Position numbers and translations under genes: made by a program | Shown here: one piece after another, positions 12,501 to 22,100 of the stretch | Numbering within the stretch: the first letter of the stretch is position 1 | Layout of the letters: the number at the start of each line of letters is the position of its first letter | Origin: Clytia hemisphaerica | Lineage: Eukaryota; Cnidaria; Hydrozoa; Leptothecata; Clytiidae | DNA: 64,000 nucleotides | Reading direction: 5' to 3' | Assembly (NCBI GenBank): GCA_902728285.1 | Contig: CACVBU010000363.1 | Span: 62,001 to 126,000, forward strand | The notes under the pieces: generated by a model | Seen by the model: the letters and a program-made list of their open reading frames with translations, nothing else | The model's database searches: none | What the model was told of the DNA's origin: nothing

Positions 12501-15500
12501 CACGGGGAAACCAAATTTGCTCGAGTTATGGTTTATAAAGTATTGTTAGCTGAAGGGACTAGAAAACCTGTTCGAGTTAGGTAAGTAAGTTTTCGACCGC
12601 AGTTGAGGGCGACCCAAAGGCTCCCTTTTCGCATAGCTGTCCGAATAATTGGGCGCCACTCCTTTCCCTGCATTTCTTCACTTACCCTTGATCCGTCTCT
12701 TTAGTTGCTGAGCATCAAGCAGAGAGGCATCAAGTACCATTTTGGGAATCTTTGGTATGACCCGGCTGGGGATCGAACCCACAACCTTGCGCACCGTAGC
12801 TGGATGCTCGACCTTCATGCTACGGTCGCTTCGTTCTTGTTCGAGTTAAGGAAACATTCGAGTTATGAAGGCTCCACTGTAAAATAATTATTTAAACTAC
12901 TGAGTAAACTTTAGAGTTAAAAAAAAGAAAAAATTCTTACCTTTAAATTATGTTCGTTCTTTATCAGTGAATATACCACAGTAACCAAGTCTTCCATTGA
13001 TCCGTGATTGATGACGTAAGTAACACAAACTCGTACCCATATCTCTTTATCAGTAATTTTATCAGAAGTTTGAGTAAAAAGCCATTGAAACACCCTTTGA
13101 TGGCCTGGAAACAATTGGTTAACAATATGTAAAGCCAATGAAAGTTTTTCTTCCACGTCGTTCGCCATCTTATCCCAAGTTTCATAACAAAGGTTCGTCT
13201 CTATGAACAAGAAAACATAAAAATATTTGCGAGCCGTCTAAAGATCAAAACAAATTCGATTTTTATAATTACATCATCTTTGTCATAGCATACACTAACA
13301 TTAAAATCAAAAATCGAGAAACTAGAGACATTTTCCGATGTTTTTTGCGCGTTATTTAGACACTTAGTCAGGTCAGTGTTAAAATTTTTTGACCAAATCT
13401 TCTGGAAATAGCAGCCCAGAGGGGGCGCAAATTTTAGATTTTTCGAGGTGTGAAAAAGGTACCCTTACCAATCGCTTCTTTAACGGACTCACGACGCCCC
13501 GTTTGTTATTCTTTTAATTTTTACTAAACCCCAGACCTTATTAGGGCCCTCCATTTATTAAGCTGTTAAAAGAAGAGCCTCTCATTTTGCGCTAAGGAAC
13601 TTGATTATAGTCTACAATTACCTTATTTTGGGGGTATTGTGAGGTACAATTTCCAAACCCCGGCAATTAGGCCCCCCGTTTTATTAAAACTTGAAGACTT
13701 TTTCCAACCCTTGCGTTTCGACATGAAAAACTAAATACAAACCATTGGCAGTGGTTGCCAGGTCTCCAATTTCTTCGCTGGATGCTTCACAGCAAATGAA
13801 AGTCAACAATTCCATTTCATTACCACTGTATGATCGCAATAAAAGCGCTAAACATGATTGAATGGTGTCCGAAAATAAAGATTCACTTTCTTGTTGAAAG
13901 CATCTCAGTTTCATTGCAACTAAAACCTAAAAGGTAAGCGTTTAAAGGTTTTGATTTTAAATTTAAGAGTGATATCATTTTCTTACTCATCAATTTTGAT
14001 TCACAAGCTTTTTCACATTGAATTGACACAGATGTGGAGCAAGATTGGCCAGAAAGGGGAATCTTACTCATCAATTTTGATTCACAAGCTTTTTCACATT
14101 GTTTTGACACGGATGGGGAGCAAGATTGGCCAGAAAGGGGAATCTTACTCATCAATTTTGATTCACAAGCTTTTTCACATTGGATTGACACGGATGTGGA
14201 GCAAGATTGGCCAGAGCAGAAAGGGGGAAAAAGAAACATTTTTTTGCTTATATCAGCATAATATAACAATAGGGAGACACTGTCATGATATGAAATATGT
14301 GTCTATATGAAACGAAAAGCGAAATATTAAGTAATTGGTGTTGTGTTAAGCAAAGAAACAGACTACCTAGGCATTATTCAGACAGACACGTTGTATGTAA
14401 TGTACTAATAATTCTTCCATTTTCGGAAGAAGAAAAATACAATTGTCAGACAAAACATCACAATAGATACTTAAATGTGAACTGACAACCATTTTAGATG
14501 TCCAGGTACCAGTACAAGACCGTGATAAGAATTGGGCGATGATGAAGTTGACAAAGATACAATATTTGATAGGTGACAAAGAAATAACATACCAATATTT
14601 GCTCATGATCATTTTGTACCATTAAATCATCGTTCGAGGTCAAAACAGTTATCAATGTGTTTACAAATCTTTCAATGGTTACATCAAAGTTCGGTGAAGA
14701 CTTGATTTGACCAACAGCTTTGGAGATGTTGGAATCAAGCTTGCTAGCACACGATCTCTTATATTGTTCGATTCTTAAAATGTCACGTTTAATAAACGAG
14801 CCAGTGTTATATGGATCTAGCTTGACTGTATTGTTTTTTTCCTGGTCATCGAGTAAACAATCGAGTCCAATGAGTAAATAGATTATAGATTCTCCTTGGT
14901 CATGATTAGCTGTTAGCTCCAACGTGGATGTTAGATTGTTAAAGAAGAGTTGAACATTTTTGGAACAGTAGTTCAAAGTGCAACTTGCAATGAAATTAGG
15001 GCAATACTCGGTGAACGTGTATTTGATGAAGGCTTGCCGAAGCTGATGGTGGTTCTGAGGAGCTTTGTTGAATTTCTCACATAAATGATTGACCAATTTG
15101 TACTTTTTCGATTCTGGCAACAAAAATAATACCTGCGAAATTTAAAGGAAAAACAAGCATACAAATATTCATCTTGTGGAAACTTCCAAACCTGAATGCT
15201 TTTGGAAAAATTATAAATATACCTAAAACAACTGCTTTCTTCTCAAGCTACAAGCATTTATATCACTTTGAAGTTTACCATTTCAAGTACGGTTTGAAAA
15301 TTTGCACACTTGAAAGATTAAAACCTGAACAAAGCGTTGATACAATGAAGTCTTCATAACTCGAACACGCACGGGAAACGCAAATTTGTTTAGAGTTAAG
15401 TAAATTTCGATTAACGGAGTATGGTTTATAAGGCACTGTTAACCAAGGGGACCATGAAACTTACTTGAGTTAAGGAAGGAGACATTCGAGTAATAGAGGT

Positions 15501-15873
15501 ACGAGTTAAAGACAACCCACTGTATAAAAAAAGAAACACCCTTCTTTGGGGAAGGTATAATTGAAATAAAAGAAACAGTCACCTTTACAAAGTCATCTTC
15601 CATTTCCAATATTTCAACAATCTGGCAGACATCTTGTGTCTCCAAGTTACCATGACAACCGAAACCAAATGTTTGACTGTGTTTATTTGACGAAGAAAAT
15701 GACCAGCTTTTCAGTAACCAAATGATGAAAGACTTTTGTTGATTGGTATCTTTACTTATGAAAAACGTGTTCTTTATTTCGATGCATACTTCTTTCAGGT
15801 TTTCTTCATTCGATTTTGATAGCAAGAGTAAACACAGAGCTTTGATTTCATTTGATAAATTCATATTTTGCAT
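512..15873 (-). CDS. Large helical-repeat-like protein, identity unknown (3' end beyond window)
   Basis: Exons inferred from splice sites and matching phases: 15873-15583, 15132-14593, 13926-13743, 13200-12941, 3404-3114, 2822-2652, 1681-1207, 1095-1062 and 939-512. Every junction keeps one open frame, which supports one gene despite the 9.5-kb intron holding a GPCR gene on the other strand. The product exceeds 780 residues and is almost entirely leucine-rich amphipathic helices, with no signal peptide or clear transmembrane segment, like ARM/HEAT-type proteins. I do not recognise the family; a meiosis or DNA-repair ARM protein such as MEI1 is only a guess. The start is the first ATG after an acceptor-like TTTTTCAG at 15892. 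The 34-nt exon 1095-1062 is the weakest link. Exon 939-512 contains a 231-bp MITE (686-916) that puts a stop in frame, so this allele may be disrupted. The last donor at 511 shows that more exons lie to the left. Confidence 0.65.
686..916. mobile_element. PIF/Harbinger-like MITE, 231 bp
   Basis: The two ends are near-perfect inverted repeats of about 25 bp (AGGCCGGTCTCCACTTTCGC and its complement). They are flanked by the 3-bp target duplication TTA (683-685 and 917-919), as expected of the PIF/Harbinger superfamily. There is no transposase. Subtracting the element and one TTA restores a continuous open frame in the host exon 939-512. Confidence 0.8.
1700..2600. other. Intron sequence, no gene seen
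   Basis: This is intron between exons 2822-2652 and 1681-1207 of the helical-repeat gene. It holds G-tracts and diverged AT-rich sequence. I see no coding potential or clear element termini. Confidence 0.5.
4735..5660. repeat. Long imperfect inverted repeat (foldback)
   Basis: The arm at about 4775-4875 pairs with the arm at about 5513-5615. Shared blocks include CATAGCTTTGAGCT, a TGGTCTAAAA segment and GTCTTAGGATTTT. Weaker similarity runs further outward on both sides. The loop holds a copy of the TGGACCTACC transposon. The true outer ends are uncertain. Confidence 0.6.
4969..5499 (+). mobile_element. TGGACCTACC-type non-autonomous DNA transposon, copy 1
   Basis: The left end (GCTAGATACTGAATGGACC) is nearly identical to the start of the copy at 38814. 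The right end carries GGTAGGTCCA, the complement of TGGACCTACC. The interior has CCGGCATTTTCGGCCGGAA-type palindromes and a short GACGGACGAAC microsatellite before the right end. No transposase is encoded. Confidence 0.7.
7827..8140. mobile_element. MITE with GGGGGGTGGAC-containing inverted repeats
   Basis: The ends form an inverted repeat of about 42 bp (GGGCCATTCCATTTTATGAC and its imperfect complement), possibly flanked by ATT on both sides. The interior repeats CAGGGGGT with short spacers. It lies just upstream of the GPCR gene. The 64-78 aa open frames here are by-products of the repeat. Confidence 0.65.
8336..8342 (+). promoter_or_regulatory. TATA-box-like TATAAAG
   Basis: TATAAAG lies 54 nt upstream of the GPCR start codon at 8396, in an A-rich stretch. 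It is a plausible core promoter element, though the transcription start is not known. Confidence 0.4.
8396..12101 (+). CDS. Class C G-protein-coupled receptor (metabotropic-glutamate/CaSR-like)
   Basis: Three exons, 8396-9527, 10058-10178 and 10799-12101, join in phase into 851 residues. Order: a hydrophobic signal peptide (residues ~8-28); a ligand-binding Venus-flytrap-type domain (FDIIGLFTI ... INAYGIVDRI, as in mGluR-type domains); a cysteine-rich linker (~450-515, CQNTKPVCGAGRY ... CRSCGENMF ... CKPC); seven transmembrane helices (~528-780); and a basic, Ser/Lys-rich cytoplasmic tail. The class C hallmark NRDTPIVKNANRPM follows helix 1, and a YKLYIIMLKPRKNT motif follows helix 7. The ligand cannot be named: the orthosteric residues are too diverged to read by eye. 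The length fits complete family members. The gene lies wholly within an intron of a gene on the opposite strand, and its own introns are short. Confidence 0.9.
9630..9780 (+). repeat. Dispersed repeat, related to 20660-20790 (inverted)
   Basis: The block TAGTGCCATCCGCGAAATCA followed by CACGAAATTTAATC and CATTAAAGTA matches, in reverse complement, the block at 20660-20790 (CGCGGATGGCACTA ... TTTCGCGGTTG). It lies in the first GPCR intron. It looks like a member of a MITE family; the ends are not defined. Confidence 0.5.
12298..12387 (-). other. tRNA(Ser/Leu)-like pseudogene or SINE head
   Basis: On the minus strand an A box (ATGGCCGAGCGGTTAA) and a B box-like ATTCGAATCC are spaced as in a long-variable-arm tRNA. 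The acceptor and T stems do not pair, so a functional tRNA is unlikely. Confidence 0.4.
12474..12879. mobile_element. mariner-type MITE containing a tRNA-derived SINE
   Basis: The ends read AGTGGAGTCTCCATAACTCG and its near complement, flanked by TA on both sides, as for Tc1/mariner elements. A sister copy lies at 15343. The interior (about 12600-12835, minus strand) carries a SINE-like block with a perfect B box GGGTTCGATCCCC and an A-box-like region. Confidence 0.7.
13951..14320. repeat. Tandem 81-bp repeat (three units) in a dispersed element
   Basis: Three units of 81 bp (for example AAGATTGGCC at 14041 and 14122) each contain TCTTACTCATCAATTTTGAT and TTTTTCACATTG. Flanking sequence on both sides, as well as the unit itself, recurs once at 24738-24915. 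Because 81 is divisible by three, all units stay open on both strands; I take that as a by-product. It lies in the intron between exons 15132-14593 and 13926-13743. Confidence 0.75.
15343..15522. mobile_element. mariner-type MITE (sister of 12474-12879)
   Basis: CAATGAAGTCTTCATAACTC at the left and a CCCACTG end at the right, both next to TA. The first ~50 bp match the MITE at 12474 (TAACTCGAACACGCACGGG). It lies in the first intron of the helical-repeat gene. Confidence 0.65.
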
Positions 15874-16013
15874 TTTTTTTGAATAAATTGTCTGAAAAAT
15901 AAAAACTATATCAGCAAGGATGTCGAAACGAGGATTGCATAGCTAATTTAAGCGGGAATTTGATGCCAAAAATTTGTTAGTCTTTGTGAACCTTTAAATG
16001 CCCAATTTTAATT

Positions 16014-16019
16014 TTTATT
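16014..16019 (-). terminator. Poly(A) signal AATAAA of the TMEM223-like gene
   Basis: AATAAA on the minus strand lies 176 nt downstream of the TMEM223-like stop codon (16195) and about 120 nt upstream of the acceptor-like TTTTTCAG that precedes the next gene. Confidence 0.45.
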
Positions 16020-16194
16020 AGTTCTCATAACAATCAAGCTGCGGTTCCGTACTCAAATTTCAAAATCTTGGGTTATGGTATTTTCTTACAAAACAGAAAA
16101 CGAAAAAATATACAATAAAATCAAAAAAGTAAAAATTTCTATTTAAAAAATAATACTTATTCAAAATTCCTTGACTATCTTTAAAATAATTATG

Positions 16195-19100
16195 TCATTT
16201 TTTGACCTGTCCAAAATTTCTACTTATACCAACTGTCCGATCGAAGAGAGTGGGTTGTAGAAAATGTCCACTTTTGTCAACCAAGAAATGAAAACGATGA
16301 TTCTTCAACTTCAACGGTATGTTACCAGCTTGCGCTGAAAATGAAAAAATGTGCAGTGAGTCTCGCTAATTCGAACTCGAACGAGGAGTCTATTTTGTTC
16401 GAATTATAGAAAGATTCGGATTATTGAAAGTATTTCACGAGGGTTTCTCCTTGACGGGGAATGAAGAAAAGTTCGAATTATAGAAAGAGTTTGAATTAAA
16501 GAAAGATTCGAATAATAGAAGTTTGAATGAACGAAAGTCCACTGTAATTCAATTTAGTGTTGTCGTCGGATTCATACATCTCTACGAAACTGCAGTTAGT
16601 AAAGAAAAATTCGTTAAATACAGTGTGTCCCAAAAAGAAAAGTGGACACATTTTTATATAAAGTAAAATCCTCATAATCATGCGAGGCTTTATGACTTGT
16701 ATACTTAATATTTTAATCTCAAAAACCTATTCAATCATCTTCGGAATGGAATATCTATTGATTGACGGGGAATTTCAATCTTATTTCAATTATTCTAAAC
16801 CCACTTTAGATAATGCGTTTTGAGGACTTCACTTTATGAAAAATGTCCACCATAGGGTCGTCCAGGGTTCAGGTACCCACAAAAGATTTAGGTACCCCCA
16901 ATCATTTTGGTACCCCAAAAATCTTTAGAATTCTAAAGTAACCCCCCAACTTTGAGTTACCCCCTTTTTAATTATTTTATTGTTAAAAATACAAAAAGGG
17001 ATTTTTTGCTCTTTTGTCATTCCTGGGAAAATACTTCCATGGCAGCCAGCACTTCTTTTTCAACAAATTCAAGGGTGTCATTTTTTACTATAATTTTCCA
17101 GGGTTTCAAGAGATTTTTATTTACTACAAACTTTCAAGGGTTTCTAGGGTTTTTAGTTGATCTTTGCTAGTTTTCAAAGATTTCAAGGAAATCTGTCGAC
17201 AAAAGGAGAAAGGTTGAATTTTCAATTTTTGTGTGAAGGAGGGTCCTTAAATTGGCTGATAATTGTAATTGATAATTTTACAACCACCCATTCTATCACC
17301 CAGACCTGCCAATCTCATATAATTCCAGTGGCACTTAACGGGTTAAAAGGTAAGCCCCCTAAGAATGAGCGTGGAATATCCCCTTGAGTCTCAGGGGTTC
17401 CAAAAGTATGTTCTCTCATTTTTAAGTCACTGCGATGTTTGTATCCCACGCAATGGGAAAAATTTTGTATTTCTGAAAGTTAAAATGGCTGAAAATGGCC
17501 ACAAAATTTGGCATTTCAAGGGTTTCAAGGGTATAAATCTTGCATGTCAAGGGTCCCCAAAATAATATTGACTTTTCAATGTTGTTTCAAGGGTTTCAAG
17601 GAATTCAAGGGTGATGACTTCAGACAAAAACAACAGCCCCCGCCCACACTAATGAAAATTCAGGTACCCCCAAACATATCAGGTACCCCCTAAATTTAAG
17701 AATACTTCTAGGTATCCGGCTTTTTTAACACTTTTTTTCTTTAGGTACCCTCAAATCTCTGGGGGTGGGGGGTGGATCCTATGTCCACTTTTTGGGACAC
17801 ACTGTAAATGTCAGTACAGCACCACCATCTTGTGACTTTTTGATTTTGTTTCGGAAGTAATAAGCATACATGATCGATAAATGGAAATGAATACTGCCAC
17901 AAGCTCAATATCTGTATGGCTGAGAAGTATAAACATGAACGAGAAGAAATGTACACAAGGCACAGTAAATCTAACTTGTGCGCTGTTGAATGGCTGAGAC
18001 TTCAGTAATGGGCGTGATCGTTTTGAAAGGTGTTCCTACGGGCGTTATTGTATTGATTAAAACATTCGAGCTGTTCTTCATCAATGTGATGGATGTAACT
18101 GATCTGAAAAAGGAGAATATATTGCGAATAGACTTAATCATACGAAGTGTGAACCCATATAGTCTTTTTTTTAGTTCAGTAAGTCTTCCGTAAGAAAAAT
18201 TCCCTTGAGGTTGAAACTTCACGAATCTTATGAGGCTTTGGTAATTTGGGGTAATAACGAAGATAAGATAAGAATTTGCTGATTTCACATGTAAGTAGAC
18301 ACGGGGCTATGGGAGATTTCAGCCAAAATAATCTCAGGTGTTGGCCACCTGAAACCACAGGCGGGGCTGCAGAAAATCCATCATTTGAAGAGAATCATTT
18401 CAATAACATAACAAACCTAAGTGACAAGACACAAATGGTCACCAACATAGCGGTCGATGTACCAATCACAAACAATGAGAATCCAGCACGGTACTAAGAG
18501 AAAGAACAATTGAAATGACCTCTATAATGGAATCAATGGAATCAAGTCGATTCAAACTAAGGTCTAATGTTGTGACGAGCGACTTTCTGCCTCGTCTAAT
18601 AGCAAAATCTGACGACAGATCTTCAAACAAATTCATTACTCGACCAAGTAAAGTTATTGTATCATTAACTTAAGACGTCAAATTTGTGCTTTTCAATAGG
18701 AAATACCTAAATATCTTTATTGTATAAATTCATTCAACTATGGCTGTATAAAACTTGTTGTGCCTTTTTACGTCAAAAAGTAGTCAGACTGGTCAAATAA
18801 TAACAATGGGATGAAGAAACCTTCCAATCAGCTAATGGTAGACGTGTGCTTCCTTCTTTCCTTTTCTCCGACCTACAAAAAAAAGTTCAAAATCTAAATT
18901 CCTATACAAGAGGCATATTGGTATCATTCATAAGCTAATCGATGAACAGTTAACCGAAAAGGAGAGTCCAGGGCGACATATAACGTCAAAACAACGTTAA
19001 TGTAATATCCATAGCAGCCACAAAAACGAGTCCACCCCACTTGTTAATTTTTCGATTTTTTACAAACCTCCCTGGACCTTATAAGAACCCCTTTCGTTTA

Positions 19101-22100
19101 GTAATTTTTGCGAAGCGAATGTACATGAGCGAAGCAGTTTTGCTATCGTGTGTGCGTACCTTTAACTTTCCATTCTTTCAACCATCTGAAAGGCAGGAGA
19201 TGGGAAAAACGTTTAGTATCTCCGAGTCGCGCGACAATGAATATTAAGGGGATAAAACATGAAGGATATTCCAGGAAATGACAGAGAAAATTATCTCCAC
19301 TATATTAAATTTGACGTATTCGAATTTGAAACTCCGTGTATGACTACTTGGCTCGTATTCAATCGAGCTCCGAGCGAGAGAACAGTAGAGTGGCTTTTTT
19401 TGAGACGGACAACGTTATTTTTAAAGACACGTCGCCGGAAAACATCGGTGCGGTGCTCTATTCTCCTTGCAGATTGTAGAACGTCGCCCGGCTCGGAAGG
19501 GTCTTGATGATTAGACCATACTGGTTTCTAGCCGTCAAAACATTAAAGATGGCGGCAACAAATGGAGACAACAAATATGTACTGCTCCTCGGTTATTTTT
19601 CTTCGATTTTCATGCTTCAAGAGTCGAATTGGATCATGTTTTCTGTCTGATTGGCACAAGAACTGGTGGATGATAAAGTTTTCTTATTATACCTCCCTGG
19701 ATTTGATGTTTTGTTTCAATTCTGTTGGTTTGGAATGAGAGATGCATTTTCTTGAAAAAAACAGGACAAGTTTGCCAATTTTGACAACAAGCTAACTTGA
19801 ATTTTGCCTGTACATGTAAATGAATTGTAACAGGGCAAAAAACTGAATATTTTTGGAGAAATCTGACCATGTTGTGCCTGGAAATGAAACACTTGCAGCT
19901 TTAAAAATAAAAAAGTCTGAAGTTCCTTGCCTTGGCTTCATTCATTTTGTTGTTTGGAAAAATTTGAACCTGGAGCAAAATTAACTATAGATTGAATTTT
20001 ACTTGGTGCTTCTTCTACAACAATGACACTCGACTGGTAATTGAAACCTCTTTGAGGAGGAAATTATATACGGTAGCAGCTTATTTCCAACACTTTTGAA
20101 GCTGACAACCACAGCCAGGCGGCCTCCTGATGGGTGATGTTGATGAATAAATGTTATGTCAACCTCTGAAAAAGTAAGCTAATCGTAAAGACATTGAATA
20201 TGGATGTAAACAATCGGAAATCACCTTACATAACTTTTTAAATTAAAAGTTTTCATCGTAAACTTTGAAATGATCTTCCGTTTTGATTAAAATGTGGAAA
20301 ACGTGTCGTGAAATATGAAATTATCTTTAAAGAATTGGTTTAAACTATGGAAAACTTTTGTAGCAAACCATGAACATTTAATTTTCATGCGTTCAAAATT
20401 TGGAAAACTTTTGTCGTGAGAACATGCAGCTTGCTGGAAAAAATTTGTTTTGCTATTTTTGATAACTTTTTAAGATCATTGAAATAGAACTTTAAAGATG
20501 ACTTTTATGTACACAAACAGTATGAAGTAATCTATATGTATCAAGTACTAATGCACAAACTTTTAATTACAACTGGGTGAGAATATCTACTGTAAGAAAA
20601 CGACGTTTGATAGCTTGAACGGTCAACTTGCTTTTCTTTATGATGGTTCATATTTATAGTACTTTAATGCGATAAACTTTTGCAAGAATTAAATTTCGCG
20701 GTTGGGCTAATCCCCAAAATTGAAACATTTCGCGGGGACTTAATTTCGCGGATGGCACTATTGTGTGACAATATTCTTACAATTTTTTTGCCTGTACTGT
20801 CAAATCACATTGGTCGTTGGAATGCGTATTATTAGCACTTCTTTGATGCCAGTAAACATTCAAACAGTTTTTGAGTTTTGTTTTGAAATATTTTGCTGAA
20901 AAGGCCTACTCAAATTTTCAATGGGATTTAATTTTGCAGATTTTTGGGGATGACACCCAAATTTGTGAAATCCGCAAAATTTAATCTCCACAAATGTTTA
21001 TCGCATTTAAGTATATATTTTTGCGACCGGGTCAGAAAAAAAGTTTCGTCATTGGACCGGTTTCCGGTAACACTAAACTTTTTTATTTTCGCCTGAGCTT
21101 ATAATTTTTTTTTTGACATGCATCTAAAACATGGAAAACCTTTGTCGTCAACTATATATAATATTGTCTTCCACGTTTAAAATGTGAAAAACTTTTGTTG
21201 ATTACAATCGCAATTTTTTACGTACTAATTGAAAATAAGGAAATAATTCCTGGTACAGTATGAATTTTTTTTTCCTTTTTGATATCTTTTCTGAAAATAA
21301 GCCACCATCACTAATAACTGGTTTTTGCGCTGGTTTGTGTCGTTTTTAGGTTAAGAAATTAATTGATCGTTTGGTCGGCAGATAAAACGTCAGAAAAATT
21401 GGATTTTCAAACTATGTGTCGGGCAGAAATCAAATCCAACGAAAATATTGAATAAATAGCTACTGTATTGCAGTGTTCGGAAAATTAAGAAAAATATTAT
21501 CAGTCAGTTGGACAGCGCGAACACTAGTTATTTGTGATTGTGGCCTTATAAAATGTTTTAACTTTTCAGAATGCTTTTGAAATGGAAAATGGCTTCTGAG
21601 AGTGGAGTTTTTCCCTTTAGGGCATTCTTTCAGATTAAAACTTTTTTCCAAGTTTTTTTTCCTTTTAAACATTTTTAGTTATTCCGTTTTTTTGAAAATA
21701 TGAAATTTTCCTATTATTTGGAACTAAATGTTTTGCTTGCAACTTGCGAATCGAGGTGGCTCTGGATCGCTTCGCAACTTTTATACATATACGGCTTGTT
21801 AAAAAATATTTTCAGATTTCACCCCTCCCTCGTTTATTAGGGACCTGAGAGTATATCGTTCCATATGACAAAAGCTTGAGATTCCAAGATGTAAATTAAA
21901 AAAAACGAGGCTTGCTTACTCATCAATGGGGCATCCAACTAAAGAATACAGGCATGCTTTGAAACATGACTAAACTCATGTAACCAGTCACGAAAAAAAT
22001 AAGGTTTTCTTACTCATCAATGGGTATCCAGCTAAAGAAGGCAGGCATACTTTGAAACATGACTGAACTCATGTAACCAGTCACGAAAAAAAAGAGGCTT

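Noticed and set aside
13883-14269. 128-aa repeat protein (27-residue Cys-containing repeats) on the minus strand
   Set aside because: The frame stays open only because the 81-bp unit is a multiple of three. The plus strand is equally open, and flanking gene exons join in phase without it.
17990-18497. Plus-strand frames of 67 and 73 aa
   Set aside because: They are antisense shadows of TMEM223-like exons 18103-17976 and 18493-18417, which have splice sites and family similarity.
19041-19507. Two plus-strand frames (68 and 82 aa) in a less AT-rich patch
   Set aside because: No recognisable domain, no matching splice sites, and located within an intron of the opposite-strand gene.
20280-21240. 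GGAAAACTTTTGTCGT-type short repeats
   Set aside because: They recur several times but are too diverged and irregular to define a unit or element by eye.
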